A stretch of DNA of 54,719 bases, taken from NCBI GenBank assembly GCA_002869885.2, contig NEWR02000004.1, positions 1 through 54,719 on the forward strand. Direction: 5' to 3'. The DNA is from Nitrospira sp. CG24C. GTDB lineage: Bacteria > Nitrospirota > Nitrospiria > Nitrospirales > Nitrospiraceae. Under the pieces are notes generated by a model. That model was not told the DNA's origin and ran no database searches. It saw only the letters and a list, made by a program, of their open reading frames with translations. The position numbers and the translations under genes were made by a program. Below are positions 15,799 to 23,908 of this stretch, in pieces. Each line of letters begins with the position of its first letter. Position 1 is the stretch's first letter.

Positions 15799-16568
15799 CG
15801 CTGCCCAGACTGCGGCAGTTGTTCAACTGTGCGCGCGAGCAGGGTTGCAGCTTGTAGATACCGGTCAAAGAGACGCGGTACTTCGTGGGAACCAGGAGTA
15901 ATCTGTCCACGCTTGAGCAACCAGCAGTCCAGCAAACCCTGCAGATCCAGTTTCAGCTGCGCAGCAACATCCTCGATCACCGCATCGGAGTGAGAGAGAA
16001 CTGGACGACCGAGAAGACGTTGGACTCCGCGCAGCAAAGGAAGGGTTGCCGTGATCGAGAGCGGCAGTAAAATCATCGTAGCCTCTTCGCCTCCGCCCCC
16101 CTCGACATAGCGCTGGCGCAAACGTAAGACATTACTCGTGAGGCCCTGGACTACGGCCTCTCTCAGCCGATCGGTCTTCACGTGAAAGCCGATGAAGGGA
16201 TCGCGCCCGGCCAGGACGCGATGCTGTTCTTGGATCTCCAGAAATTCAAGTGGAAAGACGGCTGCCGACCTGTGCAGCTCCTCTTCTGTCAGAAAGAGAG
16301 GCGCCAGAATCTGCTCCTTGCTCCATTGACGGTGCACCGCACTGTACTGTTTGAGGACGGCACTGTCGTATGACGAGACGAGAAGGAGGATATTCAGGTT
16401 GGACCGCCCTGGAAAAAACTCGCCCCGAACGGCACTGCCATAGAGCAACATACCTTCCAACTGCTCTCCGAATACCGCTGTGACCTCCTTCACATAGGTC
16501 TGCAGCCGCTTCTGTATGTCGTTCGGCAACCCCTCGATCAGACGTTCAGCCGTATCCATATCCCTCAT
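15795..16568 (-). CDS. Degenerate minimal nucleotidyltransferase (MNT-type) protein
   Basis: The N-terminus carries the pol-beta nucleotidyltransferase motif as YGSAVRGEFFPGRSNLNILLLV (about 43-64). In active enzymes the acidic pair lies in SDxD, but here residues 56-59 are SNLN, so both metal-binding aspartates appear replaced by asparagine. The C-terminal half is helical, with a YVEGGGGEEA loop. It may be an inactive nucleotide sensor. It sits between the TPM gene and the FAD monooxygenase gene with 4-bp overlaps on both sides, so the three are one translational unit. The function is unknown. Confidence 0.7.
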   Translation of the reverse strand: MRDMDTAERLIEGLPNDIQKRLQTYVKEVTAVFGEQLEGMLLYGSAVRGEFFPGRSNLNILLLVSSYDSAVLKQYSAVHRQWSKEQILAPLFLTEEELHRSAAVFPLEFLEIQEQHRVLAGRDPFIGFHVKTDRLREAVVQGLTSNVLRLRQRYVEGGGGEEATMILLPLSITATLPLLRGVQRLLGRPVLSHSDAVIEDVAAQLKLDLQGLLDCWLLKRGQITPGSHEVPRLFDRYLQAATLLARTVEQLPQSGQR

Positions 16569-17839
16569 GACGACGTCGGATGTGGAGATCTCTCATGTGC
16601 ACGGATATCGGGGAGCACCCCTGCGGCAATCACGCGATCGAGCCGATTGAACGGCGGTATCGTCCGCAACCCCGCCGTGGTCGACAGAACCTGGTAGCGA
16701 AGCCGTGCGTTTCGATCCAGCGTCTGAAACACGCGATCGCGCAGGAACGCCACCAGGGGATTCTCCGTATTCCAATAGAATACTTGTTGATCTGCCAATT
16801 GCTGCAACATGGTGACCTGTGGCCGCCTGATTCGCTCAAATTCTTTGAGTCTGGCGGAGGAATAATCTTGATCGGCAAGACAGCCCGGCAAGAGATCTGA
16901 AAGAGCCATTGCATCGACCATGGCCTGCATGCGGCCCTGCGAGGCATGGGGATTCATCGCATGGGCGGCATCGCCGATGAGGACAGCTCCATCCGCTACC
17001 CAGGTCGGCGTTCTCACCCTCCCGGTCGGCATATAGGCGGTCTGGCTCCAATCGCTCAGACGCCGAAATAGCTTGGAAAACTGCGGCGCAATCTGGCTCC
17101 AGGTCTGCTGTAGCGCGGCAATGCCACGCTGCTTCACGGCCTCCATCGAATCCTTGGGAATCATGTAGAAGAGATAGACCTTATTCCCCGTCGCCGGAAA
17201 GATTCCCAAAATAGTCTTGCGCCCAATGTAGTAGAACGATTCCGATACCGGCTCCTCCGATTCGAGAATCGCGATCAAATACCCGTCAGGATACAGATAC
17301 AGGTCAGCGGGAATGTTCAGGGCCTCACGCACTTTCGAAAAGGCGCCATCGGCGCCGACGACAACCTTCGCACGGATCGTATTGGCGCCTTCTGGACCTT
17401 GCGTGGATAATCCCACCACCTGGTTTCCCTCGCGCAACAATCCTGTGAAGGAGGTTCCGTAGCGGAGCGTCACGCTCTTCTGTTGCTGCACTGCCGCGAC
17501 AATGGCATGGTGAGCCACGTTCGGCAAAGTCACGATGGCGCGATTGTAGGGCTGCGGCAGATCGCCATAGTCGATGCTGCAGAGGCGCGTCCCGCCGGCC
17601 CGGCAAAAATGAAAGTGCCGCACGGACCTCGTAGCATCGGCCGGTAACGACTGCAACACGCCCAAGCGATCGAGCACATGCTGTCCGTTTGGTTGGAGAA
17701 TCTCTCCCCGCAACCCCTTGGGTGGGCCGACGGCCTGATCCAACACGATGGTGCTGACCCCCTGCTTCGCCAGCGCCAGGGCTAAGACGGCTCCGCCGCC
17801 GCCCGCCCCTACCACCGCCACGTCGGTCTGTTCAGTCAT
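16565..17839 (-). CDS. FAD-dependent monooxygenase (PHBH/UbiH fold)
   Basis: This flavoprotein of the p-hydroxybenzoate hydroxylase fold has a Rossmann GxGxxG motif (VAVVGAGGGGAVLALALAKQG, about 8-28), the conserved DG motif (VGADGAFSKVRE) and the GD motif (VLIGDAAHAMNPHASQGRMQ) contacting FAD ribose. The substrate is not evident; relatives hydroxylate aromatics, quinone precursors or polyketides, or reduce isoprenoid chains. The later helix (REFERIRRPQVTMLQQLADQ-like) resembles UbiH-type proteins. It is the first gene of a coupled trio with the nucleotidyltransferase-like and TPM genes. Confidence 0.85.
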   Translation of the reverse strand: MTEQTDVAVVGAGGGGAVLALALAKQGVSTIVLDQAVGPPKGLRGEILQPNGQHVLDRLGVLQSLPADATRSVRHFHFCRAGGTRLCSIDYGDLPQPYNRAIVTLPNVAHHAIVAAVQQQKSVTLRYGTSFTGLLREGNQVVGLSTQGPEGANTIRAKVVVGADGAFSKVREALNIPADLYLYPDGYLIAILESEEPVSESFYYIGRKTILGIFPATGNKVYLFYMIPKDSMEAVKQRGIAALQQTWSQIAPQFSKLFRRLSDWSQTAYMPTGRVRTPTWVADGAVLIGDAAHAMNPHASQGRMQAMVDAMALSDLLPGCLADQDYSSARLKEFERIRRPQVTMLQQLADQQVFYWNTENPLVAFLRDRVFQTLDRNARLRYQVLSTTAGLRTIPPFNRLDRVIAAGVLPDIRAHERSPHPTSS

Positions 17840-17842
17840 CGT

Positions 17843-17893
17843 GCCTCAGCCCTCTTACCGCTTACTTCTTACTTCTCACTTTTTACTTCTTGC
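17843..17893. repeat. CTTACTTCTTACTTC short-word tract
   Basis: A pyrimidine-rich run of CTTACTTCTTACTTCTCACT type fills the gap between the monooxygenase start and the PLD stop. The matching purine arm is not seen nearby. Confidence 0.4.
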
Positions 17894-18439
17894 TTACTTC
17901 CATTCCCGATACCGATCGTGATCGTTCCACATTGCCAGAAACTTCTCCCGGGCCTTGGCAGTGATCGCATGGTCGGTAATGACGTCGAGCCGCTCATCGT
18001 TATAGCGATTGCCACTCGTCGTGTGGTTCATCGAACCGGACGCATTCACTTCGTCGTCGATCACCACCTGTTTCAGGTGCATCAGCCCATCATGCTGGTT
18101 CACGAGAATAGGGATGCCGGCCAATTGTAACGTGTGGAGTGCCGTGAGCTGCTTCACGTCCTCCGTGCGCTTCAGATCGGTGATCAGGCGCACATCGACT
18201 CCCCGCTTCTTCGCTGCGACCATGGCCTCCACCGCACGGGGAGAGGTCAATCCATAGACCGCCACATAGAGGTAGCGTGTCGCATGCCGATAGAGCGTGG
18301 TCAGGCGATCGAGTGGCGCGTCGTCCGGCCCGTAGTAGACCTCCACCGTCGCGCTCCATCCGGCCCCGGATGGAACTGCGAGCAGCATCCCAACGAAACA
18401 CAACGACAGCATGCTGCGGTTGGGCATGACCGCTCTCAT
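17894..18439 (-). CDS. Single-HKD phospholipase D-like nuclease, secreted
   Basis: The mature part has one HKD motif, HLKQVVIDD followed by NASGSMNHTTSGNRYND, as in Nuc/BfiI-type phosphodiesterases that act as dimers on DNA or phospholipid. A signal peptide (CFVGMLLAVPSGAGWSA) suggests export to the periplasm. The frame is open to 18685, but the upstream part is Arg/Ser-rich and overlaps the next gene. The ATGs at 18439 and 18427 both precede the signal peptide, and neither has a strong Shine-Dalgarno. Whether it cleaves DNA or lipid is not decidable. Confidence 0.8.
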   Translation of the reverse strand: MRAVMPNRSMLSLCFVGMLLAVPSGAGWSATVEVYYGPDDAPLDRLTTLYRHATRYLYVAVYGLTSPRAVEAMVAAKKRGVDVRLITDLKRTEDVKQLTALHTLQLAGIPILVNQHDGLMHLKQVVIDDEVNASGSMNHTTSGNRYNDERLDVITDHAITAKAREKFLAMWNDHDRYREWK

Positions 18440-18461
18440 CGATGGCGGATGGTGAACAGAG

Positions 18462-18839
18462 TCATTCGAGTTCAAACAACATCTTGAAATGGTCGTCCGT
18501 GGCCTCCCAGGCCTGAGGAGCCTCTGTGGCGAGCCACTGTTGCAGGAACTGTTTTTGGTCCGGCGTGAGTACCTGTTTGATCTGGTGTGAGCGGCCTTGG
18601 AGGGGCTGCAGAAACCCGACTCGCTTCTGGAAATCCAATGTCGCCGTGCGGACATACATGCTCGTGAAGGCTGTCGGTGAGTCATCCTCTCCGTCGCCTT
18701 GAATCCAAACCGATAAAAACTTCTCTAAGTGGAGTCCGGTGCTATCCATTGCGGGATCGGTATCATGGAATAGCTCGTTTTCTGACTCCTTCAGTGGCGT
18801 AGCCTCTGCGGACCTGAACATGAAATTGCGTTTCCACAT
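18462..18839 (-). CDS. Hypothetical soluble protein
   Basis: I do not recognise a family. The protein is about 126 residues, mildly acidic and without membrane segments. It is Gln/Leu-rich in its second half (LTPDQKQFLQQWLATEAPQ). The frame extends to 18896. The ATG at 18839 (MWKRNFMFRS) or the one at 18821 (MFRSAEAT) is more likely, since the extension overlaps the promoter region of the sulfur-carrier cluster. It is next to the PLD gene with 22 bp between them and probably shares its transcript. Confidence 0.6.
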   Translation of the reverse strand: MWKRNFMFRSAEATPLKESENELFHDTDPAMDSTGLHLEKFLSVWIQGDGEDDSPTAFTSMYVRTATLDFQKRVGFLQPLQGRSHQIKQVLTPDQKQFLQQWLATEAPQAWEATDDHFKMLFELE

Positions 18840-18922
18840 AATATGAGCAGCCATCCAAAAGATGGCATAGTGGCGGCGGACCGCGGGCAATGTCAAGCCA
18901 CGAGGCGGTCAGTTTCGTTGCC

Positions 18923-18950
18923 TTGACATTGGCAAAGTTGCTTTGATAAC
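18923..18950 (+). promoter_or_regulatory. Sigma70-like promoter of the sulfur-carrier cluster
   Basis: A perfect TTGACA at 18923-18928 is followed after 16 bp by GATAAC at 18945-18950. The carrier gene starts 43 bp further at 18993. It lies between divergent transcription units, which fits a cluster promoter. Confidence 0.5.
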
Positions 18951-18992
18951 GTGTTGAAATTGTTTAATCTCTGGGCCATGTTAGGAGTCTTC

Positions 18993-19193
18993 ATGCAGGT
19001 GAAAATTAACGGTAAGGCAGAGGAGATTTCAGGGGGAACGGTCCTCGATCTTCTCCAGACCAAAAAGATTGAACCGCAAATGGTTGCGGTCGAGGTCAAC
19101 GACACCATGTTGGACCGGAATCACCTCGCTACCACCAGCCTAAACGACGGCGACCGGGTCGAATTCTTGTTTTACATGGGAGGCGGCCTGTGA
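18993..19193 (+). CDS. ThiS/MoaD-like sulfur carrier 1, C-terminus GGGL
   Basis: A 66-residue beta-grasp ubiquitin-like protein that starts MQVKINGKAEEISGGTVLDLL and ends FYMGGGL. ThiS-type carriers are adenylated and thiocarboxylated on a terminal glycine. Here one leucine follows the di-glycine, so trimming would be needed first. The frame is open from 18951, but the ATG at 18993 has TAGGAG 5 nt upstream and starts exactly at the fold. The stop overlaps the GTG of the cysteine synthase gene, and the codons for the Gly run (GGAGGC) form that gene's ribosome-binding site. It probably supplies sulfur for CysM here, though a role in thiamine synthesis is possible. Confidence 0.88.
   Translation: MQVKINGKAEEISGGTVLDLLQTKKIEPQMVAVEVNDTMLDRNHLATTSLNDGDRVEFLFYMGGGL
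19178..19183 (+). promoter_or_regulatory. Ribosome-binding site inside the Gly-Gly codons of carrier 1
   Basis: GGGAGG lies 6 nt before the GTG at 19190 and overlaps the ATG GGA GGC codons for Met-Gly-Gly. The same arrangement recurs at 22660-22665. Confidence 0.7.
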
Positions 19194-20119
19194 CCATGCC
19201 CCTGCATAAAGATATTACCGAACTGATTGGACGGACTCCCCTCGTCCGCCTCAACCGATTATCCCCTACAGGCGGGGCGACGATCTATGGAAAAGTTGAG
19301 TTCTTTAATCCAGGCGGAAGCGTCAAGGATCGAATCTGCCTCAATATGATCGATGAGGCGGAACGACTGGGCACATTAAAACCGGGCGGCACGATCGTGG
19401 AGCCGACCAGCGGAAACACCGGGATCGGACTGGCATTAGTCGCTGCGGTTCGTGGCTATAAGCTGATTCTCGTGATGCCGGAGAGCATGAGCATGGAGCG
19501 GGCGAGCCTCTTGTCGTCCTATGGCGCACAGCTCGTGTTGACGCCGGCCTGGGAAGGTATGAAGGGTTCGATCCGCGAGGCCGAAAGCATTATCGCGCAG
19601 AATCCTTCGTATTTTATGCCGGATCAGTTTTCAAACCCGGCTAACCCGGCGATGCATAAGAAAACCACGGCGATCGAGATTCTAGAGTCGCTCAACGGGA
19701 AGATCGATGCGTTTGTGGCGGCAGTCGGCACGGGCGGCACCATCACCGGATGCGGGGAACTGTTTAAGGAACGCAATCCCAAGGTGCTAGTGATTGCAGT
19801 TGAACCGTCCGGATCGCCGGTCCTATCCGGTGGAGAACCAGGGCCCCATAAAATTCAGGGCATCGGCGCGGGGTTCATCCCGAAAGTATTGAACCGGGCC
19901 ATTCTCGATCGGGTCATGACCGTGACCGATGACGAGGCCTATCAAACGGCCAAGCAGCTCTCGAAAAAGGAAGGCCTGTTGGTCGGCATTTCTGCAGGAG
20001 CCAACGTGTTTGCCGCGCAGAAGGTAGCCCAGGAGCTTGGGCCAGGCAAGAATGTGGTCACCATCCTCTGCGACACAGGCGAGCGGTATATCAGTATCGA
20101 GAAGTATTTCAACATTTAA
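19190..20119 (+). CDS. cysM: Cysteine synthase (O-acetyl- or O-phosphoserine sulfhydrylase)
   Basis: A fold-type II PLP enzyme of 309 residues. The PLP lysine is Lys46 in NPGGSVKDRIC, the phosphate or substrate loop is PTSGNTGIGLALVAA, and the glycine-rich PLP-phosphate loop is AVGTGGTITGCG. The family makes cysteine from an activated serine plus sulfide or a thiocarboxylated carrier. The direct coupling to a carrier gene (GTGA overlap) favours the protein-bound sulfur route known from mycobacterial CysM/CysO. The start is the GTG at 19190 with GGGAGG at 6 nt; the ATG at 19196 is less well placed. Its stop overlaps the first base of repeat C. Confidence 0.93.
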   Translation: MTMPLHKDITELIGRTPLVRLNRLSPTGGATIYGKVEFFNPGGSVKDRICLNMIDEAERLGTLKPGGTIVEPTSGNTGIGLALVAAVRGYKLILVMPESMSMERASLLSSYGAQLVLTPAWEGMKGSIREAESIIAQNPSYFMPDQFSNPANPAMHKKTTAIEILESLNGKIDAFVAAVGTGGTITGCGELFKERNPKVLVIAVEPSGSPVLSGGEPGPHKIQGIGAGFIPKVLNRAILDRVMTVTDDEAYQTAKQLSKKEGLLVGISAGANVFAAQKVAQELGPGKNVVTILCDTGERYISIEKYFNI

Positions 20120-20286
20120 GGATGCTGAAAATGGCTTCCAACTTCGTTCTCGGCTCGGGAAAATCCTCAACGTACCCCAGAGGGTACGCCTCCGGTTTTC
20201 TCTCGCCTGCGGCCTCGCTCGGTGAAGGGCGCGTCTCGGCGCGCCGGGGTTGGGCGGGTGAGAACATCGACCATTTTGAGCATCCT
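20119..20286. repeat. AGGATGCT element C, copy 1
   Basis: The ends AGGATGCTGAAAATGG and CCATTTTGAGCATCCT are inverted. The interior has an AACGTACCCCAGAGGGTACG palindrome and GTTCTCGGCTCG words shared with 24422-24543. Confidence 0.8.
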
Positions 20287-20309
20287 TTGGGATTCATAAA
20301 CTGACCGTC

Positions 20310-21122
20310 ATGGAATTTACCGAGGATCAGATAAGCAGATACAGCCGGCATATTCTGTTGCCCGAAGTCGGCGGCAAGGGGCAAAAGAAGATTGCCAAGG
20401 CTAAGATTCTCCTGGTCGGCGCGGGAGGCCTTGGCTCTCCGGCTGCCCTCTATTTGGCCGCAGCCGGTGTCGGTACCATCGGCCTCATCGACAGCGATGT
20501 GGTGGACCTGACCAATCTTCACCGGCAGATTCTTCACCATACGTCAGACGTGGGCCGCCCCAAAGTCGTCTCGGGCAAAGAAAAGATTCAGGCCTTGAAC
20601 CCCGACGTCCAGGTCTCGATGTACGAAGAGCGGCTGACGGCCGGCAATGCGCTGAAGATCGTCAGCAACTATGATATCGTCATCGACGGGGTCGATAACT
20701 TTACTGCCAAGTTCTTGATCAACGACGCCTGTTTCTTTGCCGGGAAACCGTTGGTCCACGGCGGCATCCTCCGTTTCGATGGGCGCGTGACGACCATTGT
20801 GCCGAAGCAGTCCGCCTGTTATCGTTGCATCTTCAAGACTCCGCCGCCGCCTGGGCTCGTCGCCTCCTGCCAGGAGGCAGGCGTAATCGGCGTGTTAGCC
20901 GGCATCATTGGCACGATCCAAGCCACAGAGGCCTTGAAACTCATTCTTGGAATCGGTCATCCTCTCACGAATCGATTCCTGGATTTCGATGCGAAGAAGA
21001 CGCTTTTCAGAGAAATTAAAGTGAAACGCAATCCCGACTGTGCGCTCTGCGGAACGCACCCGACGATTACCGAATTGTTTGATGACGGCGATCCGTTTGC
21101 CGGCTGTGCCGTCCGGCCGTAA
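20310..21122 (+). CDS. moeB: MoeB/ThiF/HesA-type E1-like adenylyltransferase 1
   Basis: This enzyme would adenylate the carrier's C-terminal glycine with ATP before sulfur transfer. The Rossmann motif is LLVGAGGLGSPAALYLAAAG (about 35-54), with DVVDLTNLHRQILHHT next and a structural zinc site made of CYRC and CALC pairs. The conserved SCQEAGVIGVLAGIIG segment follows. There is no rhodanese domain, so sulfur must come from another donor. The length of 270 residues is typical of MoeB/HesA. It is a close paralogue of the gene at 22990. Which carrier each E1 serves is not decidable; the symbol is by family. Confidence 0.9.
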   Translation: MEFTEDQISRYSRHILLPEVGGKGQKKIAKAKILLVGAGGLGSPAALYLAAAGVGTIGLIDSDVVDLTNLHRQILHHTSDVGRPKVVSGKEKIQALNPDVQVSMYEERLTAGNALKIVSNYDIVIDGVDNFTAKFLINDACFFAGKPLVHGGILRFDGRVTTIVPKQSACYRCIFKTPPPPGLVASCQEAGVIGVLAGIIGTIQATEALKLILGIGHPLTNRFLDFDAKKTLFREIKVKRNPDCALCGTHPTITELFDDGDPFAGCAVRP

Positions 21123-21149
21123 TTATTGACCTAGTAAGGTGGAGTCGCC

Positions 21150-22400
21150 ATGGCCACAATGAAAGCCCTAGTCTGTCGCGAGTGCGGAAAAGAATATCCA
21201 ACGAAGGCGATCCATGTCTGCGAGATGTGCTTTGGTCCTCTCGAAGTGAAATACAGCTACGAGGAGATCAAGAAGAGTATTTCCCGTAAGAAGATCCAGG
21301 ATGGCCCACACAGTATCTGGCGCTATGCCGACCTCCTGCCGGTAGAAGGACCGAATTTTCTCGGCCCTCATGCCGGAATGACCCCCCTGGTGCGCGCCAA
21401 GAACCTCGGCGCCTACCTCGGATTGGACGAGCTCTACATCAAGAATGATACGGTCAATCATCCCACGCTGTCGTTCAAAGATCGGGTCGTGGCCGTAGCC
21501 ATCACCAGGGCTCGCGAATTGGGATTTGAAACCATTGCCTGCGCCTCGACCGGCAATCTGGCCAATTCCGTCGCAGCCCATGCGGCAGCCGCAGGGATGC
21601 GCTGCTACGTGTTTATTCCGGGCGATCTGGAAGCTGCGAAGGTGCTCGGCAACTTGATCTATAAACCCAACGTGGTGGAAATCGAAGGCAACTACGATGA
21701 CGTCAATCGGCTCTGTAGCGAAATCGCCGGAGAGCATGGCTGGGCATTCGTCAATATCAACATCCGTCCCTACTATGCAGAAGGCTCGAAGACACTGGCA
21801 TTTGAAACCGTCGAGCAACTCGGCTGGCGCACGCCCGATCAAGTCGTCATCCCCATGGCGTCGGGCTCCCTGCTGACGAAAATTTGGAAGGGCCTCCACG
21901 AAATGAAGTACGTGGGATTGATCGATGAGGTCAAAACCAGGATCAATGGGGCCCAGGCCGAGGGCTGTTCGCCAATTTCCACGGCCTTCAAGGCAGGGCG
22001 CGACTTCTTCAAGCCGGTGAAGCCCAAGACCATCGCCAAGTCGCTGGCCATCGGCAATCCTGCCGACGGGTACTATGCCCTGAAGGCCACGGCGGAGAGC
22101 AAGGGCTCCATGGACATGGTAACCGACGACGAGGTCGTGGAGGGCATCAAGCTGCTTGCGCAGACGGAAGGAATCTTCGCCGAAACGGCCGGTGGTGTCA
22201 CGATCGGTGTGCTGCAAAAGATGGTGAAAAACGGCACGATCAAAAAAGGCGATCTGACCGTGGCCTATATCACCGGGAACGGCTTGAAAACCCAGGAAGC
22301 GGTGATCGATGCGGTCGGACGGCCGGTCCGTATTCAGCCAAGTTTGGTCGCGTTTGAGAAAACATTTAAAATGGGAAAGAACGGTGGTGGTGACTCATGA
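21150..22400 (+). CDS. thrC: Threonine synthase with N-terminal zinc ribbon
   Basis: A fold-type II PLP enzyme that converts O-phosphohomoserine to threonine. A zinc ribbon ([19 protein letters not shown], cysteines at 9, 12, 24 and 27) precedes the catalytic domain. The PLP lysine is Lys110 in [11 protein letters not shown], with [18 protein letters not shown] after it. The length of 416 residues is usual for this shorter class. Its stop overlaps carrier gene 2 by 4 bp, so the two are co-translated. This link to a carrier raises the possibility that it, or a complex with it, channels phosphohomoserine toward a sulfur amino acid. That is inference; plain threonine synthesis is the default. 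Confidence 0.9.
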   Translation: MATMKALVCRECGKEYPTKAIHVCEMCFGPLEVKYSYEEIKKSISRKKIQDGPHSIWRYADLLPVEGPNFLGPHAGMTPLVRAKNLGAYLGLDELYIKNDTVNHPTLSFKDRVVAVAITRARELGFETIACASTGNLANSVAAHAAAAGMRCYVFIPGDLEAAKVLGNLIYKPNVVEIEGNYDDVNRLCSEIAGEHGWAFVNINIRPYYAEGSKTLAFETVEQLGWRTPDQVVIPMASGSLLTKIWKGLHEMKYVGLIDEVKTRINGAQAEGCSPISTAFKAGRDFFKPVKPKTIAKSLAIGNPADGYYALKATAESKGSMDMVTDDEVVEGIKLLAQTEGIFAETAGGVTIGVLQKMVKNGTIKKGDLTVAYITGNGLKTQEAVIDAVGRPVRIQPSLVAFEKTFKMGKNGGGDS

Positions 22401-22684
22401 TTAAAGTCCGCATTCCGACTCCGCTACGCCCGCTAACCAAGGGCCAGGGAGAAGTCGAAACGAAGGCCGCGAGCGTGCTCGATATGATCGAGGCGCTCAA
22501 TACCGCGCATCCCGGCATTAAGGATCGTCTTTGCGACGACACGGGTGAGCTTCGCCGGTTCGTGAATATTTACGTCAACGAGGAAGACATTCGATTCCTC
22601 AAGGGCAAAGAGACCTCGCTCAAAGACGGCGACGAAGTCTCGATCGTGCCCGCCATTGCGGGAGGCACATCATGCCGAATGTGA
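22397..22684 (+). CDS. MoaD/ThiS-like sulfur carrier 2, C-terminus GGTSCRM
   Basis: A 95-residue beta-grasp carrier of the MoaD/CysO size class ([45 protein letters not shown]). Five residues, TSCRM, follow the di-glycine, so the functional C-terminus must be produced by cleavage. In QbsE of Pseudomonas and HcyS of Wolinella a JAMM peptidase does this, and one is encoded at 23909. The ATG overlaps the thrC stop. The tail codons also contain the ATG of the NIL gene, with its ribosome-binding site in the Gly codons. It is likely a cysteine or homocysteine sulfur donor. Confidence 0.9.
   Translation: MIKVRIPTPLRPLTKGQGEVETKAASVLDMIEALNTAHPGIKDRLCDDTGELRRFVNIYVNEEDIRFLKGKETSLKDGDEVSIVPAIAGGTSCRM
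22660..22665 (+). promoter_or_regulatory. Ribosome-binding site inside the Gly-Gly codons of carrier 2
   Basis: GGGAGG spans the GCG GGA GGC codons and lies 6 nt before the NIL gene ATG at 22672. This is the same spacing as for carrier 1. Confidence 0.7.
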
Positions 22685-22911
22685 AAGTGCACGTTCAGTT
22701 TCCTGAAAATAAGATCAAAGAACCGATCATCTATCAGATCGGGCATGAATTTAAGGTCGTCACAAACGTTAGACGTGCCGACGTCCGTGAAACCACCGGC
22801 TGGATGGACCTCGAACTGACCGGTGACAGTACGGAAATTGATCGGGCGATTGCAGGCCTCCGCAAAAAAGGCGTTATCGTCGACCCGATCGAATTGAATG
22901 TAGTCGAATAA
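22672..22911 (+). CDS. NIL-domain protein
   Basis: This 79-residue ferredoxin-like-fold protein matches the NIL domain usually found at the C-terminus of the MetN methionine importer, where it binds methionine. Visible parts are [20 protein letters not shown], the turn [12 protein letters not shown] and [14 protein letters not shown]. Freestanding NIL proteins sit near homocysteine-forming genes in methanogens and sulfate reducers. It overlaps carrier gene 2 by 13 nt. It may sense or bind a sulfur amino acid, or present substrate to the cluster. No cysteines are present, so it is not a redox or sulfur-transfer protein itself. Confidence 0.85.
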   Translation: MPNVKVHVQFPENKIKEPIIYQIGHEFKVVTNVRRADVRETTGWMDLELTGDSTEIDRAIAGLRKKGVIVDPIELNVVE

Positions 22912-22915
22912 CCCG

Positions 22916-22980
22916 TTAGGGGTTAGGCGTGAGGCGTAAGGGGCAAATAGGAAAAGCCGAAAAACGTTTCACGCCTTACG
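22916..22980. repeat. GGGGTTAGGCGTGAGG short-word hairpin
   Basis: The left arm GTTAGGGGTTAGGCGTGAGG pairs loosely with TTTCACGCCTTACGGG at 22967-22982. It contains stop codons in several frames and separates the NIL gene from E1 gene 2. Confidence 0.5.
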
Positions 22981-22989
22981 GGAAAAAAC

Positions 22990-23793
22990 ATGGAACTTAC
23001 CGAACCACAAATCCAACGATACAGTCGTCAGATTATTATGAGCGACGTCGGTGGCAAGGGCCAGATGAAACTGACCAAGGCTAAAGTCTTGCTCATCGGC
23101 GCCGGTGGGCTCGGCTCGCCTGCCGGACTCTATCTCGCTGCCGCCGGTGTCGGCACCATCGGTCTGGTCGATGGCGACGTCGTCGACCTTTCGAACTTGC
23201 AGCGGCAAATTCTGCACTCCACTGCCACGGTTGGTATGCCGAAAGTGGAATCAGGCAAAAAGACCCTGTCGGCGATCAACCCGGAAATTACGATCAAGAC
23301 CTACCACCAGAACGTCGACAGCGACAATATTCTTTCGCTCATATCCGAGTTCGACATGGTCCTGGACGGATCCGACAATTTTGCGACCAGGTTTCTCGTG
23401 AACGATGCCTGCTTCTTTGCCAAGAAGACCCTTATTTCAGCCAGCATGTTCCGCTTCGAAGGCCAGCTCACGACGATCAAGCCCCATGCAGGCTATCCCT
23501 GCTACCGCTGCCTCTACCCTGAACCACCACCGGCGGGGCTCGTTCCCAATTGCCAAGAAGCCGGCGTCTTGGGCGCCCTCGCTGGGACCATGGGCATTCT
23601 TCAAGCGTCGGAAGCGATCAAGGAAATCCTTGGCATCGGAGAAACCCTGGCCGATCGCCTGCTGATCTACGACGCCCTGGAGATGAAATTCAGAAAGGTC
23701 CGTCGTCCCAAAGACCCGGCCTGCCCGCTCTGCGGTCAGAATCCGAAGATCAAAAATCTCAGCATGGACTATGCCGTCAGCTGCACGATCTAA
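22990..23793 (+). CDS. moeB: MoeB/ThiF/HesA-type E1-like adenylyltransferase 2
   Basis: This is a paralogue of the protein at 20310, of near-equal length (267 residues) and domain order. The Rossmann motif is LLIGAGGLGSPAGLYLAAAG, then DVVDLSNLQRQILHST, zinc pairs CYRC and CPLC, and NCQEAGVLGALAGTMGI. It would activate a carrier C-terminal glycine with ATP. The two E1 genes and two carriers invite a one-to-one pairing; proximity suggests this one serves the TSCRM-tailed carrier. The tail DYAVSCTI is unlike that of the first E1 (DPFAGCAVRP), though both carry a late cysteine that could hold sulfur or join the carrier by thioester. Confidence 0.9.
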   Translation: MELTEPQIQRYSRQIIMSDVGGKGQMKLTKAKVLLIGAGGLGSPAGLYLAAAGVGTIGLVDGDVVDLSNLQRQILHSTATVGMPKVESGKKTLSAINPEITIKTYHQNVDSDNILSLISEFDMVLDGSDNFATRFLVNDACFFAKKTLISASMFRFEGQLTTIKPHAGYPCYRCLYPEPPPAGLVPNCQEAGVLGALAGTMGILQASEAIKEILGIGETLADRLLIYDALEMKFRKVRRPKDPACPLCGQNPKIKNLSMDYAVSCTI

Positions 23794-23796
23794 TGA

Positions 23797-23906
23797 AGCC
23801 AGGTCTTAAAGTCAAACGTCGTCAAGTCCTAAAGTCTCCGTAATGATCGTTCATATTGAAAAGACCTTATGACTTTCGAACTTTAAGACTTTTAGACTTT
23901 TAAGCC
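23797..23906. repeat. AAAGTC/GACTTT short-word hairpin
   Basis: Left words TCTTAAAGTC, CAAGTCCTAAAGTC are mirrored by right words GACTTTCGAACTTTAAGACT and TTTTAGACTTTTAAG. The same design with other spacing occurs at 34873-34945. Confidence 0.6.
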
Positions 23907-23908
23907 CG

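Noticed and set aside
21168-22217. 349-residue open frame opposite threonine synthase
   Set aside because: It is a shadow frame with no recognisable domain; the sense strand has the PLP lysine and zinc ribbon.
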